A DNA stretch of 64,000 nt from Burkholderia pyrrocinia (GCF_022809715.1 NZ_CP094459.1:1178001-1242000), one strand, 5' to 3'; positions 33,884 to 43,949 are shown, counted from the first letter of the stretch. Program-made: numbers and translations. The notes: a model not told the origin generated them from the sequence alone.

Positions 33884-34744
33884 TCAGGCGTCCGTCACCC
33901 ACGCGCCGAACCATTCGCTCGGGCGTGCAATCTCGTCCTGCGCGGCGACGAGTTCGAGTTCGTAGCGGCGCGCATCGTAGGTGGCCTTCACGACCGCGTG
34001 CACGGCCGCGAGCGTATGCTCGAACGCGGCGCGCACGGAGTCGCCGCGCAGCCGGCGCGCGACGAACACCGCGCTGGTGAGGTCGCCGACGCCGACCGGA
34101 TGGCGCGGAAATGCGTACAGCGGACGCTGGCCGATCCACGCTTCGGTTTCGGTGACCGCGAGCATGTTGAAGCGGTCGGCCGGGCTGTTGCGGTCGTGCA
34201 GGTGCTTGACGAGGATGATCTGCGGGCCGCGGCGGATCAGCGCGCGGCACGCGTCGACGGCTTCGGCGACGGTTTCGATACGCCGCCCGACGAGCTTCTG
34301 CAGTTCGGTGTGGTTTGGCGACATGCCGTCCGCGAGCGCGGGCACCTCCTGGACCATGAATTCCTCGACGCCGGGCTCGGGCCGGATGCCGCCCGTCTGG
34401 CCCATCGCCGGATCGCAGAAGTACCACGCGTCCGGATTCATCGCCTTCACCGTGCGAACGATCTCGACTGCCGCGCGCGCCTGCGGCGGCGAGCCGAGGA
34501 AGCCGGACAGCACGGCGTCGCAGCGCTTGAGCGCGCCGATCGCGGCGATCCCGTCGACGAGCTGCTCCATCTTCGCGGCATCGATCGCGCTGCCGGCCCA
34601 GTGGCCGTACTGCATGTGATTCGACAACTGGACGGTATTGAGCGGCCAGACGTTGACGCCGAGGCGCTGCATCGGGAACACGGCCGCACTGTTGCCGGCA
34701 TGGCCGTAGATGACGTGCGACTGAATGCTGAGGACGTTTTTCAT
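33884..34744 (-). CDS. pdxY: Pyridoxal kinase PdxY
   Basis: It phosphorylates pyridoxal to pyridoxal 5'-phosphate in the salvage path. The 286-residue ribokinase-fold enzyme starts [29 protein letters not shown], has SGFLGS near 80, [10 protein letters not shown] near 110, and the [10 protein letters not shown] catalytic block near 216-225, which carries the catalytic Asp. It is full length. The 9-base tandem repeat begins 43 bases beyond its stop. Confidence 0.93.
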   Translation of the reverse strand: MKNVLSIQSHVIYGHAGNSAAVFPMQRLGVNVWPLNTVQLSNHMQYGHWAGSAIDAAKMEQLVDGIAAIGALKRCDAVLSGFLGSPPQARAAVEIVRTVKAMNPDAWYFCDPAMGQTGGIRPEPGVEEFMVQEVPALADGMSPNHTELQKLVGRRIETVAEAVDACRALIRRGPQIILVKHLHDRNSPADRFNMLAVTETEAWIGQRPLYAFPRHPVGVGDLTSAVFVARRLRGDSVRAAFEHTLAAVHAVVKATYDARRYELELVAAQDEIARPSEWFGAWVTDA

Positions 34745-34917
34745 GGGAACCCGCCTGCAGGCGTTTCAGGGTCACGTCACACGATACCCGAGTTCGTCGC
34801 GCGCGCGGAAGTCGCGCGGCCACCGAGTGTTGCGCGCCGTCGTCAGCCGACCGCGTAGAATCGCGGGGCGCGGCGCCGTCCGGCTGCCCGCGTGCGTTTC
34901 CAATCACCGTGACCGCC

Positions 34918-35979
34918 ATGCCTTCGATTTGCAAGATGTTGTCCGTCGCGCGCGCCGCCCTGTTCGGTGCGGGCGTTGCCTTCGCATGCGCGAGCGCCGC
35001 CGCCGAGGCCGCCCCGGTGCCCGCCGGCAACGACGGGCCGGCGTACGGCCCGCGCCTGGAAGGCTTTACCTACCCGGAACCCCTGCACCGCTACGCGTTC
35101 GTGTCGCAGCGTGAAACCCTCGAGATGATTTACATGGACGTGCAGCCGGCGCACCCGAACGGCCGCACCGTCGTGCTGCTGCATGGCAAGAACTTCTGCG
35201 CGGGGACCTGGGAAGACACGATCGGCGTGCTGAGCCGCGCCGGCTATCGCGTGATAGCGCCGGACCAGATCGGCTTCTGCAAGTCGTCGAAACCCGATCG
35301 CTACCAGTACAGCTTCCAGCAGCTCGCGCGCAACACGCACGCGCTGCTGGAATCGATCGGCGTGAAATCGGCGACGATCGTCGGCCACTCGACGGGCGGG
35401 ATGCTCGCGATGCGCTACGCGCTGATGTACCCGAAGGCGACCGACCAGCTCGTGCTCGTGAATCCGATCGGCCTGGAGGACTGGAAGGCGCTCGGCGTGC
35501 CGCCGCTGTCGGTCGACTACTGGTATGCGCGCGAGCTGAAGACGACGGCCGACGGCATCCGCCGCTACGAGCAGAGCACGTACTACGCGGGCAAGTGGTC
35601 GCCGTCGTACGAGCGCTGGGTGCAGATGCTCGCCGGGATGTATCGCGGCGCAGGCCGCGACGCGGTCGCCTGGAACTCCGCGCTGATCTACGACATGATC
35701 CTCACGCAGCCGGTGGTCTACGAACTCGGTGCGATCCGCGTGCCGACGCTGCTCATGATCGGCGACAAGGACACGACCGCGATCGGCAAGGATGTCGCGC
35801 CGCCCGACGTGCACGCGAAGCTCGGCCGCTATCCGGAACTCGCGAAGCGCACGCAGGCGGCGATCCCCGGCGCGCAGCTCGTCGAATTCCCGGCGCTCGG
35901 TCACGCACCGCAGATCCAGGATCCGGACGCCTTCCACAAGGCGCTGCTCGACGCTCTGGAGGCCGCGCACCCGCAGTGA
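34918..35979 (+). CDS. Exported alpha/beta hydrolase
   Basis: This 353-residue hydrolase has a signal peptide (about 1-30, VAFACASAAAEA) and an alpha/beta-hydrolase core: oxyanion region VVLLHGKNFCAGTW, nucleophile Ser in IVGHSTGGMLAM, Asp in LMIGDKDTT and His in ALGHAPQ. The triad is complete. The substrate is unknown; similar proteins are annotated as esterases or epoxide hydrolases. The start at 34918 (MPSICKM) or 34909 cannot be separated on sequence alone. Confidence 0.87.
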   Translation: MPSICKMLSVARAALFGAGVAFACASAAAEAAPVPAGNDGPAYGPRLEGFTYPEPLHRYAFVSQRETLEMIYMDVQPAHPNGRTVVLLHGKNFCAGTWEDTIGVLSRAGYRVIAPDQIGFCKSSKPDRYQYSFQQLARNTHALLESIGVKSATIVGHSTGGMLAMRYALMYPKATDQLVLVNPIGLEDWKALGVPPLSVDYWYARELKTTADGIRRYEQSTYYAGKWSPSYERWVQMLAGMYRGAGRDAVAWNSALIYDMILTQPVVYELGAIRVPTLLMIGDKDTTAIGKDVAPPDVHAKLGRYPELAKRTQAAIPGAQLVEFPALGHAPQIQDPDAFHKALLDALEAAHPQ

Positions 35980-36015
35980 TGCGGGGCAGGCCGCCGGCGG
36001 CGCGCGCTCGCGCCG

Positions 36016-37014
36016 TCAGCGCGTTTCGTTCGCGAGTTCGTCGCGGATCTGCGCGGCCAGTTCGAACGAGCGCAGCCGCGCGGCGTGATCGTAGATCTGC
36101 GCGGTGACGATCAATTCGTCCGCCCCCGTCTGCGCGATGCGATCGCGCAGCTTGTCGCGCACCGTGTCGCGCGAGCCGACCGCCGCGAACGACAGCGCAT
36201 GCGCGACGTTCGCGAGTTCGAGCTCGTTCGCCTCGAGCACGTCGACGGGCGGCGGCAGCTTGCCCGGCGTGCCGCGCCGCAGGTTGATGAACTGCTGCTG
36301 CAGCGACGTGAACAGGTGCCGCGCCTCATCGTCGGTATCGGCCGCGAACACGTTGACGCCGACCATCGCGTGCGGCTTCGGCCATGCGGCCGACGGCCGG
36401 TACTGCGCGCGGTAGATCTCGAGCGCGCGCATCAGGTAGTCCGGCGCGAAGTGCGACGCGAACGCGAACGGCAGCCCGAGCATCGCGGCGAGCTGTGCGC
36501 TGAACAGGCTCGAACCGAGGAGCCACACGGGCACGTCGAGCCCCGCGCCGGGCACCGCACGCACGCGCTGGCCGGGCACCGGCTCCGCGAAGTAGCGCAG
36601 CAGCTCGGCGACGTCGTCCGGAAACGAGTCGGCGCTGCCGATCAGGTCGCGGCGCAGCGCGCGCGACGTGGTCTGGTCGGTGCCGGGCGCGCGGCCGAGG
36701 CCGAGATCGATGCGCCCCGGATACAGCGACGCGAGCGTGCCGAACTGCTCGGCGATCACGAGCGGCGCGTGGTTCGGCAGCATGATGCCGCCCGATCCGA
36801 CGCGGATCGTCTTCGTGGCGCCCGCGACATGGCCGATCACGACGGCGGTCGCCGCGCTCGCGATGCCGGGCATGTTGTGATGCTCGGCGAGCCAGTAGCG
36901 CTGGTAGCCCCAGCGTTCCGCGTGCTGCGCGAGATCGACGGTGTTGCGGAAAGCCTGCGAGGCGTCGGCGCCGGCCGGAATGGGGGCGAGATCGAGTACG
37001 GAAAACGGAGTCAT
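36016..37014 (-). CDS. Luciferase-like (LLM-class) flavin-dependent oxidoreductase
   Basis: This 332-residue protein belongs to the bacterial luciferase superfamily, group of YhbW-like proteins: [41 protein letters not shown] near the start and [41 protein letters not shown] at about 78-120. It probably uses FMNH2. The substrate is unknown. The start [10 protein letters not shown] (37014) gives the family length; the longer frame to 37167 is rejected. It converges with the hydrolase gene. Confidence 0.9.
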   Translation of the reverse strand: MTPFSVLDLAPIPAGADASQAFRNTVDLAQHAERWGYQRYWLAEHHNMPGIASAATAVVIGHVAGATKTIRVGSGGIMLPNHAPLVIAEQFGTLASLYPGRIDLGLGRAPGTDQTTSRALRRDLIGSADSFPDDVAELLRYFAEPVPGQRVRAVPGAGLDVPVWLLGSSLFSAQLAAMLGLPFAFASHFAPDYLMRALEIYRAQYRPSAAWPKPHAMVGVNVFAADTDDEARHLFTSLQQQFINLRRGTPGKLPPPVDVLEANELELANVAHALSFAAVGSRDTVRDKLRDRIAQTGADELIVTAQIYDHAARLRSFELAAQIRDELANETR

Positions 37015-37652
37015 CGGATGGCCTTCGAAAGGGGCGCGCAGTGATGCGCTTACGCAACAAATGCCAAGGATTTTGCCAAAGGGTTCCGGAACGTGCTGGG
37101 CGCGTACCGATACCCATGCGCGTCGCAGGGATGCAGGGTCGCATTCGATGATTGTTGCAAAAATCAATCCAATCGTTGGTTAATTACCAATCTTTACGGC
37201 GATTGGACGTGAATCCGCATCGACCTACAAATTTGCACGAAACGTTTGATTTTCAAGACTGCAATACGCCTGCAAAGTGCTTACGCTAACGTAAACGCGG
37301 TTGCGCCTGAATGGTTCGCCGGCCGCACAGCTTTGCTGAAATTGCACAAGTCCGTTTCTCGTAGTGCCGAGCGCGGGGTGCCGCAGGCTGATAAAATCCG
37401 GCGCCTGCCCATGTTGTGCCGATGGTAGCCATTCGAGTCTTCCCGCATGCCCGTCCGGGTGTCGCGCGGAGATGCGCCATACGAAGCCGGGCATGGCAAC
37501 ACCCGAAAGCGGGTCGTGCCTCCCCCATACACAGACGCTGCTGGAACAAGGAGTCGGGTCGTGCCCGCGTTCGTCGCTGTCCGAATACCGCATCACGCTC
37601 AATCACGCTCAAGCGTTCGCCGTGGCGTTCAGGTCGCCGGGAGGCGTCGCGC
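37015..37652. other. Long divergent intergenic region before the hpn cluster
   Basis: About 640 bases lie between the LLM gene and hpnI. The left half (37150-37340) is A+T-richer and contains an inverted repeat TTACG-CTAA-CGTAA at 37281-37294. TAAAAT at 37392-37397 is a possible -10. A GGGAGG site precedes hpnI. Short frames here look like chance. Confidence 0.5.
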
Positions 37653-38828
37653 ATGACGCCGACCGCAACGCTGCTCGACTGGCTCCTGATCGCGTTCACG
37701 CTGGCCGCGGCCGGTTATGCGCTCGTCGCCGCGTTCGCGCCGCAGCCGCGCACGCCGCGCACGGCCGCGCGCGACGGCTACGAGCCGGTCAGCGTGCTCA
37801 AGCCGCTGTGCGGCGCGGAGCCGCACCTGTACGAAAACCTCGCGACCTTCTGCGAGCAGCGCCATCCGCGCCATGAAGTGCTGTTCGGCGTCGCGTCGGC
37901 GGCCGATCCGGCCATTGCCGTCGTCGAGCGGCTGCGCGCCGACTATCCCGAGTGCGACATCACGCTGGTGGTCGACTCGCGCGTGCACGGCAAGAACCTG
38001 AAGGTCAGCAACCTGATCAATCTCGCCGAGCGCGCGAAGTACGGCCGCATCGTGATCGCGGACAGCGACATCGCGGTGAAGCCCGACTATCTGGAGCGCG
38101 TGACGGCGCCGCTCGCCGACGTGTCGGTCGGCGTCGTCACGTGCTTGTATCATGCGCGCAGCGTCGGCGGGTTCTGGACGCGGATCGGCGCGCAGTTCGT
38201 CGACGCCTGGTTCGCGCCGTCGGTGCGGATCACGCATCTCGGCCGCTCGAGCCGCTTCGGCTTCGGCGCGACGCTCGCGCTGACGCGCGACACGCTCGAC
38301 CGGATCGGCGGCTTTCTCGCGCTGAAGGACGAGCTGGCCGACGATTTCTGGCTCGCCGAGCTGCCGCGCCGCCTCGGGCGGCGCACCGTGCTGTCGGAGG
38401 TCGACGTCGCGACCGACGTGATCGAGCCGTCGTTCGGGCCGCTTTGGCACCGCGAGACGCGCTGGCTGCGTACGATCCGGTCGCTGAACCCGGCCGGCTT
38501 CGCGTTCCTGTTCATCACGTTTACCGCGCCGTGGCTCGCGATTGGCGCGGCGCTCGCGCTGCGTCTCAACGGAACCTTCGCCGGCACGCTGGCGGGCGGG
38601 GCGGCCGCCGTCGGCGCATTCGGGCGGCTCGTGCTGCACGCGCGCGGCGAGGACGGCTGGCGCGCGTTCTGGCGCGACCTGCCGCTCGTCGCGGTGCGCG
38701 ACACGCTGCTCGCGCTCGAGTGGCTCGCGGCGGTGTTCGGCACGCACGTCGTGTGGCGCGGCGCAAGGATGACGGTCGTCGGCGGCGAACGCGCGACGGC
38801 GGCCGTGGAAGCGGTGGACGGCCGCTAG
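37653..38828 (+). CDS. hpnI: Hopanoid glycosyltransferase HpnI
   Basis: HpnI adds N-acetylglucosamine to bacteriohopanetetrol in the synthesis of composite hopanoids. The 391-residue GT2-type enzyme has an N-terminal membrane helix (about 5-27), PVSVLKPLCGAEPHLYENL, the donor-site IADSDIAVKPDYLE near 130-143 and DELADDFWLAE near 224-234, then membrane helices at about 285-350. The ATG at 37653 follows GGGAGG and gives the family start. It heads the hpnIJKL cluster, which makes and places the modified hopanoids linked to envelope strength and antimicrobial-peptide resistance in Burkholderia. Confidence 0.9.
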   Translation: MTPTATLLDWLLIAFTLAAAGYALVAAFAPQPRTPRTAARDGYEPVSVLKPLCGAEPHLYENLATFCEQRHPRHEVLFGVASAADPAIAVVERLRADYPECDITLVVDSRVHGKNLKVSNLINLAERAKYGRIVIADSDIAVKPDYLERVTAPLADVSVGVVTCLYHARSVGGFWTRIGAQFVDAWFAPSVRITHLGRSSRFGFGATLALTRDTLDRIGGFLALKDELADDFWLAELPRRLGRRTVLSEVDVATDVIEPSFGPLWHRETRWLRTIRSLNPAGFAFLFITFTAPWLAIGAALALRLNGTFAGTLAGGAAAVGAFGRLVLHARGEDGWRAFWRDLPLVAVRDTLLALEWLAAVFGTHVVWRGARMTVVGGERATAAVEAVDGR

Positions 38829-38906
38829 GGCCGCTCCCGGACGAACCCGGCCCGAGGGCCGACACGCGCTGTGCGGCGAAGCTGCGCGACGCGACATGAC
38901 AGAGAG

Positions 38907-38938
38907 GCGGGCGCCGGCAGGGCGGCCCGCGGTTTTTT
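38907..38938 (+). terminator. Terminator-like hairpin between hpnI and hpnJ
   Basis: GCGGGC pairs with GCCCGC over a G+C-rich loop, followed by GG and six T residues. It lies inside the cluster, so hpnJKL may have a promoter of their own or the hairpin may lower their expression. Confidence 0.55.
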
Positions 38939-38986
38939 GACTGAATCGTTGAATCGAAACGAACTATGCAGGCTACCGGAGCATTC

Positions 38987-40408
38987 ATGAAAACGCTGTT
39001 CTTGCAGGCCCCTTCGTATGACGGCTTCGACGGCGGAGCCGGCTCGCGCTATCAGGCGAAGCGCGAAATCCGTTCCTTCTGGTATCCGACGTGGCTCGCG
39101 CAGCCGGCCGCGCTCGTGCCGGGCAGCCGCGTCGTCGACGCACCGGCCGACGGCCTGTCGGTCGAGGAGACGCTGAAGATCGCGAACGACTACGACCTCG
39201 TGATCATCCACACGAGCACGCCGTCGTTCCCGACCGACGCGATGTTCGCGCAGGATCTGAAGAAGATGAAGCCGTCGATGCTGGTCGGCATGGTGGGCGC
39301 GAAGGTGATGGTCGATCCGCACAACTCGCTCACGGCGAGCGAGGCAATCGACTTCGTGTGCCGCGAGGAATTCGACTACACCTGCAAGGAAATCGCCGAA
39401 GGCAAGCCGTTCCCCGAGATCAAGGGCTTGAGCTGGCGCGCGAAGGACGGCTCGATCGAGCACAACGAAGCGCGTCCGATCCTCGAGAACATGGACGAGC
39501 TGCCGTTCGTCGCGCCCGTCTACAAGCGCGACCTGAAGATCGACAACTACTTCATCGGCTACCTGAACTACCCGTACGTGTCGATCTACACGGGCCGCGG
39601 CTGCAAGTCGCGCTGCACGTTCTGCCTGTGGCCGCAGACGGTCAGCGGCCATCGCTACCGCACGCGCTCGGTCGAGAACGTACTCGCGGAAGCGAAGTGG
39701 ATCCGCGACAACATGCCGGAAGTGAAGGAACTGATGTTCGACGACGACACCTTCACCGACGACCTGCCGCGCGCCGAAGCGATCGCAATCGGTCTGGGCA
39801 AGCTCGGCATGACGTGGTCGTGCAACGCGAAGGCGAACGTGCCGTACAAGACGCTCAAGGTCATGAAGGAAAACGGCCTGCGCCTGCTGCTGGTCGGCTT
39901 CGAATCCGGCGACGACCAGATCCTCGTGAACATCAAGAAGGGCGTGCGCACCGATTTCGCGCGCCGCTTCAGCGCGGACTGCAAGAAGCTCGGCATCAAG
40001 ATCCACGGCACCTTCATTCTCGGCCTGCCGGGCGAGACGCAGGAAACCATCAAGAAGACGATCGAGTACGCGAAGGAAATCAATCCGCACACGATCCAGG
40101 TCTCGCTCGCCGCGCCGTACCCGGGCACGACGCTCTACAAGCAGGCCGTGGAAAACGGCTGGATGGAAGAGAACAAGACCATCAACCTGGTGAGCAAGGA
40201 AGGCGTGCAGCTCGCGGCGATCGGCTATGCGCACCTGTCGCGCGACGAGATCTATCACCACCTCGAGCAGTTCTATCGCCAGTTCTACTTCCGTCCGTCG
40301 AAGATCTGGGAGATCGTCCGCGAGATGCTGACGAGCTGGGACATGATGAAGCGCCGCCTGCGCGAAGGCGTCGAGTTCTTCCGCTTCCTGCGCGCGCACG
40401 AGGCCTGA
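38987..40408 (+). CDS. hpnJ: Hopanoid radical SAM enzyme HpnJ
   Basis: HpnJ is a B12-type radical SAM protein that contracts the glucosamine ring to the cyclitol ether of bacteriohopanetetrol. The 473-residue protein has an N-terminal cobalamin-binding-like region (about 1-165) and the cluster motif CKSRCTFC with Cys206, Cys210 and Cys213. The SAM-binding region LVGFESGDDQ follows near 299. The start MKTLFLQAP (38987) has CCGGAG upstream and is preferred over 38966. The next gene, hpnK, starts 4 bases after its stop. Confidence 0.92.
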   Translation: MKTLFLQAPSYDGFDGGAGSRYQAKREIRSFWYPTWLAQPAALVPGSRVVDAPADGLSVEETLKIANDYDLVIIHTSTPSFPTDAMFAQDLKKMKPSMLVGMVGAKVMVDPHNSLTASEAIDFVCREEFDYTCKEIAEGKPFPEIKGLSWRAKDGSIEHNEARPILENMDELPFVAPVYKRDLKIDNYFIGYLNYPYVSIYTGRGCKSRCTFCLWPQTVSGHRYRTRSVENVLAEAKWIRDNMPEVKELMFDDDTFTDDLPRAEAIAIGLGKLGMTWSCNAKANVPYKTLKVMKENGLRLLLVGFESGDDQILVNIKKGVRTDFARRFSADCKKLGIKIHGTFILGLPGETQETIKKTIEYAKEINPHTIQVSLAAPYPGTTLYKQAVENGWMEENKTINLVSKEGVQLAAIGYAHLSRDEIYHHLEQFYRQFYFRPSKIWEIVREMLTSWDMMKRRLREGVEFFRFLRAHEA

Positions 40409-40411
40409 TTC

Positions 40412-41296
40412 GTGGCGACTCAGCGGGCGGCGCGGGCGCTGATCTTCACCGCGGACGACTTCGGGCTGCACCCGCGCGTCAACGCGGCGGTCGAGCGTGC
40501 GCACCGCGACGGCGTGCTGAACGCCGCGAGCCTGATGGTCGGTGCGCCCGCCGCGCAGGATGCGATCGAACGCGCGCGGCGGCTGCCGTCGCTCGCGGTC
40601 GGCCTGCACCTCGTCCTCGCGGACGGGCCGGCCACGCTGCCCGCGCATGACATTCCCGCGCTCGTCGGCCCCGACGGGCGGTTCGGCGACGCGATGGCGA
40701 AGGACGGCTGTCGCTTCTTTTTCCTGCCGCACGTGCGTGCGCAACTGCGCAGCGAGATCCGCGCGCAGTTCGACGCGTTCGCGGCGAGCGGCCTGCCGCT
40801 CGACCACGTGAACGCGCACAAGCATTTCCACCTGCATCCGACCGTGCTGTCGATGATCATCGAGATCGGCCGCGACTACGGGCTGCGCGCGGTGCGGCTG
40901 CCTTACGAGACGAGTGCGCCCGCGCTGCTCAAGCCGTGGATCGCGCTCGTGCGCGCACGGCTCGACCGCGCGGGGCTCGCGCACAACGACTACGTGGTCG
41001 GGATCGAACACACGGGCGCGATGGACGAGGCCGTGCTGCTCGATGCGCTCGCCACGCTGCCGCCGGGCGTCGGCGAGATCTACTGCCATCCGGCCGAGGC
41101 CGGCGACGGCCCGATCACGCCGACGATGGCCGGCTACCGTCCGGTGGACGAACTCGATGCGCTGCTGTCGCCGCGTGTCGCCGCCGCGCTGAAGGCGGCG
41201 GGCGTCGCGACCGGCGGCTTTGCCGACGTGTTCGGCCAGCGTGCGGCGCAGCGCGGCGCGCACACGCCGCGCGCACCGGGAGCGCAGCCGTCATGA
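40412..41296 (+). CDS. hpnK: Hopanoid deacetylase HpnK (YdjC family)
   Basis: HpnK removes the acetyl group from N-acetylglucosaminyl hopanoid so that HpnJ can act. The 294-residue YdjC-like carbohydrate deacetylase shows the metal and catalytic residues in FTADDFGLHP, VGLHLVLADG, HVNAHKHFHLHP and EIYCHPAEA. It starts with GTG at 40412, directly after hpnJ. The last 30 residues are a variable tail. Its stop overlaps the hpnL start as ATGA. Confidence 0.92.
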   Translation: MATQRAARALIFTADDFGLHPRVNAAVERAHRDGVLNAASLMVGAPAAQDAIERARRLPSLAVGLHLVLADGPATLPAHDIPALVGPDGRFGDAMAKDGCRFFFLPHVRAQLRSEIRAQFDAFAASGLPLDHVNAHKHFHLHPTVLSMIIEIGRDYGLRAVRLPYETSAPALLKPWIALVRARLDRAGLAHNDYVVGIEHTGAMDEAVLLDALATLPPGVGEIYCHPAEAGDGPITPTMAGYRPVDELDALLSPRVAAALKAAGVATGGFADVFGQRAAQRGAHTPRAPGAQPS

Positions 41297-42345
41297 CCAG
41301 GTGGATCAAGTGGCTCGGCTGGCCGATCGGCATCGGCATCCTGCTCGCGCTGGGGCTGCACGAAGGTATCGGCGACGTGTCGCAGATGCTCGCGCGCGCC
41401 GGTTACGCGCTGCTGTGGCTCGTGCCGTTCCACGCGCTGCCGCTGCTGCTCGATGCGTATGCATGGCACCAGCTGCTCGACCGGCGCAGCTCGCTGCCGT
41501 TCCTGTGGTGGATCGCGACCGTGCGCGAGGCCGTGAACCGGCTGCTGCCGGTGGTCGGGATCGGCGGCGAACTCGTCGGCATCCGGCTCGCGCGCTGGCA
41601 GGTACCCGACGCGAGCCGCGTGACGGCGTCGGTGATCGTCGAGGTGCTCGTGACGATCGTCGTCCAGTATGCGTTCGCGGCGCTCGGCCTCGTGCTGCTG
41701 CTGTCGACGACGGACAACATGGGCGGCGGCACGATCGGCCTCGCGCTGCTGCTGACGCTGCCGTTGCCCGTGCTCGGCGTCGTGCTGATGCGGCGCGGCG
41801 GCATCTTCCATGCGATCGAGCGTTTCGCGGGCCGCCTGCTCGGCGATTCACACCGGCTGCTGCAGGGCGTCGACGGCCGCCGGCTCGACGCCGACATCGA
41901 CGGGCTGATGTCGCGCACGGGCCTGCTGTTCAGCGCATTCTTCTGGCAGCTGGCCGGCTACGTGCTCGGCGCGCTCGAGATCTACTGGGCGCTCGCGCTG
42001 CTCGGCCATCCGGTGTCGATCGGCGGTGCGATCGCGATCGAGGCGATGACGCAGGCCGTGCGGCATGCGGCGTTCATGGTGCCGGGCGGCCTCGGCGTGC
42101 AGGAGGCGACCGTCGTGCTGCTCGCGCAGATGTTCGGCGTCGATCGCGAGACGGCGCTGTCGCTCGCGCTGGTCAAGCGCGGCCGCGAGGTGCTGTTCGG
42201 CTGCGTGGCGCTCGGTTCGTGGCAGCTCGCCGAGCTCGTGCGCACGCGCCGCCGCATCGACGACGCGCCGCCGGCCGGGCCGCGCGCGCCGCATCCGGCG
42301 AGCCGCACGCCCGAAACCGAAGCCGAAACCGAAACGACGCATTGA
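41293..42345 (+). CDS. hpnL: Hopanoid-associated membrane protein HpnL
   Basis: This 350-residue protein has about eight membrane helices and belongs to the lysylphosphatidylglycerol synthase membrane-region family, the HpnL branch (PVVGIGGELVGIRLARW, then RHAAFMVPGGLGVQEATVVLLAQMFGVD). Its exact reaction is unsettled; it may move or place hopanoids. The ATG overlaps the hpnK stop by four bases. The C-terminal 30 residues are a low-complexity P, A, E, T tail. Confidence 0.9.
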   Translation: MTRWIKWLGWPIGIGILLALGLHEGIGDVSQMLARAGYALLWLVPFHALPLLLDAYAWHQLLDRRSSLPFLWWIATVREAVNRLLPVVGIGGELVGIRLARWQVPDASRVTASVIVEVLVTIVVQYAFAALGLVLLLSTTDNMGGGTIGLALLLTLPLPVLGVVLMRRGGIFHAIERFAGRLLGDSHRLLQGVDGRRLDADIDGLMSRTGLLFSAFFWQLAGYVLGALEIYWALALLGHPVSIGGAIAIEAMTQAVRHAAFMVPGGLGVQEATVVLLAQMFGVDRETALSLALVKRGREVLFGCVALGSWQLAELVRTRRRIDDAPPAGPRAPHPASRTPETEAETETTH

Positions 42346-42432
42346 ACACGAGACGGGCCGCGCGCCCGTCTCGCGCTTTTGGCGTCGTGCGGGTATGCTT
42401 GCCGCGTGTTTTCTCGACGCGCATTTCTTCCG

Positions 42433-42990
42433 ATGATTTTCCGTTTCCGGCTGCTTCCCGTGACGATGCTGGCCGCTGCGCTGGCGCTGACCGGCTGCGA
42501 CGACAAGCAAGGTAACCTCGACGTGCAACGCATCAGGGACTTCTTCAACGCGATCAAGCCCGCACCGCTGCTGCTGAAGGGGCTGAAGGTCGGCGAATCG
42601 ACCGAGGCCGACGTGCGCGGCACGATGGGCAAGCCCGAGACCGAGCGCGTGTTCACCGACGGCTCGAAGCGTCTCGAATATCCGCGCGGCCCGATGGGCA
42701 ACCAGACCTGGTTCGTCGATCTCGATGCGAGCGGCCGTTACACGGGCGCGACGCAGGTGCTGACCGCCGAGAATTTCGCGAAGGTGCGCCCCGGGATGAA
42801 CGAGGACGAGGTGCGGCGCCTGCTCGGCAAGCCCGGCGACATCGCGCAGTATCCGCTGAAGCCCGAGACGGTCTGGAGCTGGCGCTGGCTCGAGGACGGC
42901 GTCAACACCGACGCATTCTTCAACGTCCATTTCGGCCCGGACGGGCTCGTCTATACGACTTCGCGCTCCGACATCCTGAAGGGGCGGTGA
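42433..42990 (+). CDS. OmlA/SmpA-type outer-membrane lipoprotein
   Basis: This 185-residue lipoprotein has a signal with lipobox ALTGC and lipidated Cys near residue 21. It then carries two copies of the SmpA/OmlA-like domain: LLKGLKVGESTEADVRGTMGKPE and NFAKVRPGMNEDEVRRLLGKPGDI. These domains are found in BamE and related envelope proteins that stabilise outer-membrane assembly. The tandem form suggests a scaffold role. The start was taken at MIFRFRLL (42433). A strong terminator follows. Confidence 0.85.
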   Translation: MIFRFRLLPVTMLAAALALTGCDDKQGNLDVQRIRDFFNAIKPAPLLLKGLKVGESTEADVRGTMGKPETERVFTDGSKRLEYPRGPMGNQTWFVDLDASGRYTGATQVLTAENFAKVRPGMNEDEVRRLLGKPGDIAQYPLKPETVWSWRWLEDGVNTDAFFNVHFGPDGLVYTTSRSDILKGR

Positions 42991-43044
42991 GCCGGCCCGC
43001 GTTCGGCGCTATATCGAAAAAGCGACCGGAAAATTGCAAAAAGT

Positions 43045-43088
43045 CCGCTTCCCTGCGTGTCATCCGACTGTCAGGAAGCGGCTTTTTT
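43045..43088 (+). terminator. Intrinsic terminator after the lipoprotein gene
   Basis: CCGCTTCC pairs with GGAAGCGG across about 21 bases, followed by six T residues. Confidence 0.75.
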
Positions 43089-43259
43089 CCTTTTGAAACA
43101 GCGGCGTAGGCCGGGCTCGCAATGACCGGACGGGTTGCTGCGGCGCAGCAAACGTGTGCCAGGTGATTTGAGACAAACAATTTCGCTTGCGACTATCCGC
43201 GTCACCCCGGCGCGGGACAGGCATTCGCGTCGGCATCCATTCCAACTCTGGAGGCGCGC

Positions 43260-43949
43260 GTGTTCCTTTACGGCTTTGGTCCTGTCCTCTGGGCCGGCAC
43301 CGTGCAGACCATCGAGCTGTCGGTGCTGTCGCTCGCCACTGCGGTGGCGCTGGGACTGATCGGCGCGGTGGCGAAGCTGTCGCACAACCGGGTGCTGCGA
43401 GCGATCGCGACCGGTTATACGACGTTGATCCGCTCGGTGCCGGATCTTGTGCTGATGCTGCTGCTGTTCTACAGCATCCAGATCTGGCTGAACCAGTTCA
43501 CCGACCTCGTCGGCTGGAGCCAGATCGACATCGATCCGTTCGTGGCCGGCGTGCTGACGCTCGGCTTCATCTACGGCGCGTACTTCACCGAGACGTTTCG
43601 CGGCGCGTTCCTGTCGGTGCCGCGCGGCCAGCTCGAAGCCGGTGCCGCGTACGGGATGAGCGGCGCGCGCGTATTCGCGCGGATCATGTTTCCTCAGATG
43701 ATGCGCTTTGCGCTGCCCGGGATCGGGAACAACTGGCAAGTGCTCGTGAAGGCGACCGCACTGGTGTCGATCATCGGCCTCGCGGACGTCGTGAAGGCCG
43801 CGCAGGACGCCGGCAAGAGCACGTTCAACATGTTCTTCTTCATCCTCGTCGCGGCGCTGATCTACCTCGCGATCACGACCGTTTCCAACCTCGTGCTGAT
43901 CCAGCTCGAGAAGCGTTATTCCATGGGCGTGCGGCACGCAGAACTATGA
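43260..43949 (+). CDS. aotQ: Arginine/ornithine-type ABC transporter permease (HisQ/AotQ)
   Basis: This is an inner-membrane subunit of a polar amino-acid importer. Of 229 residues, it has about five helices and the EAA loop GQLEAGAAYGMSGARVFARIMFPQ near 128-150, which contacts the ATPase. It starts with GTG at 43260 behind GGAGG. The next gene overlaps by four bases. It heads the cluster aotQ-aotM-aotP-argR. In P. aeruginosa the binding-protein gene aotJ comes first; here no such gene precedes it, and the likely partner is at 56794. Confidence 0.9.
   Translation: MFLYGFGPVLWAGTVQTIELSVLSLATAVALGLIGAVAKLSHNRVLRAIATGYTTLIRSVPDLVLMLLLFYSIQIWLNQFTDLVGWSQIDIDPFVAGVLTLGFIYGAYFTETFRGAFLSVPRGQLEAGAAYGMSGARVFARIMFPQMMRFALPGIGNNWQVLVKATALVSIIGLADVVKAAQDAGKSTFNMFFFILVAALIYLAITTVSNLVLIQLEKRYSMGVRHAEL

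Noticed and set aside
33641..34858. Open frame encoding G-K-Q repeats and a matching minus-strand C-F-P repeat frame
   Set aside because: Both arise from the 9-base tandem repeat, which keeps all frames open; the region beyond is antisense to pdxY.
37225..37699. Small reverse-strand frames in the gap before hpnI
   Set aside because: They have no good start sites or protein-like composition, and the gap looks like a promoter region.
38825..41263. Long reverse-strand frame (812 codons) opposite hpnJ and hpnK
   Set aside because: It is an antisense shadow with biased composition; hpnJ and hpnK have all family motifs on the plus strand.
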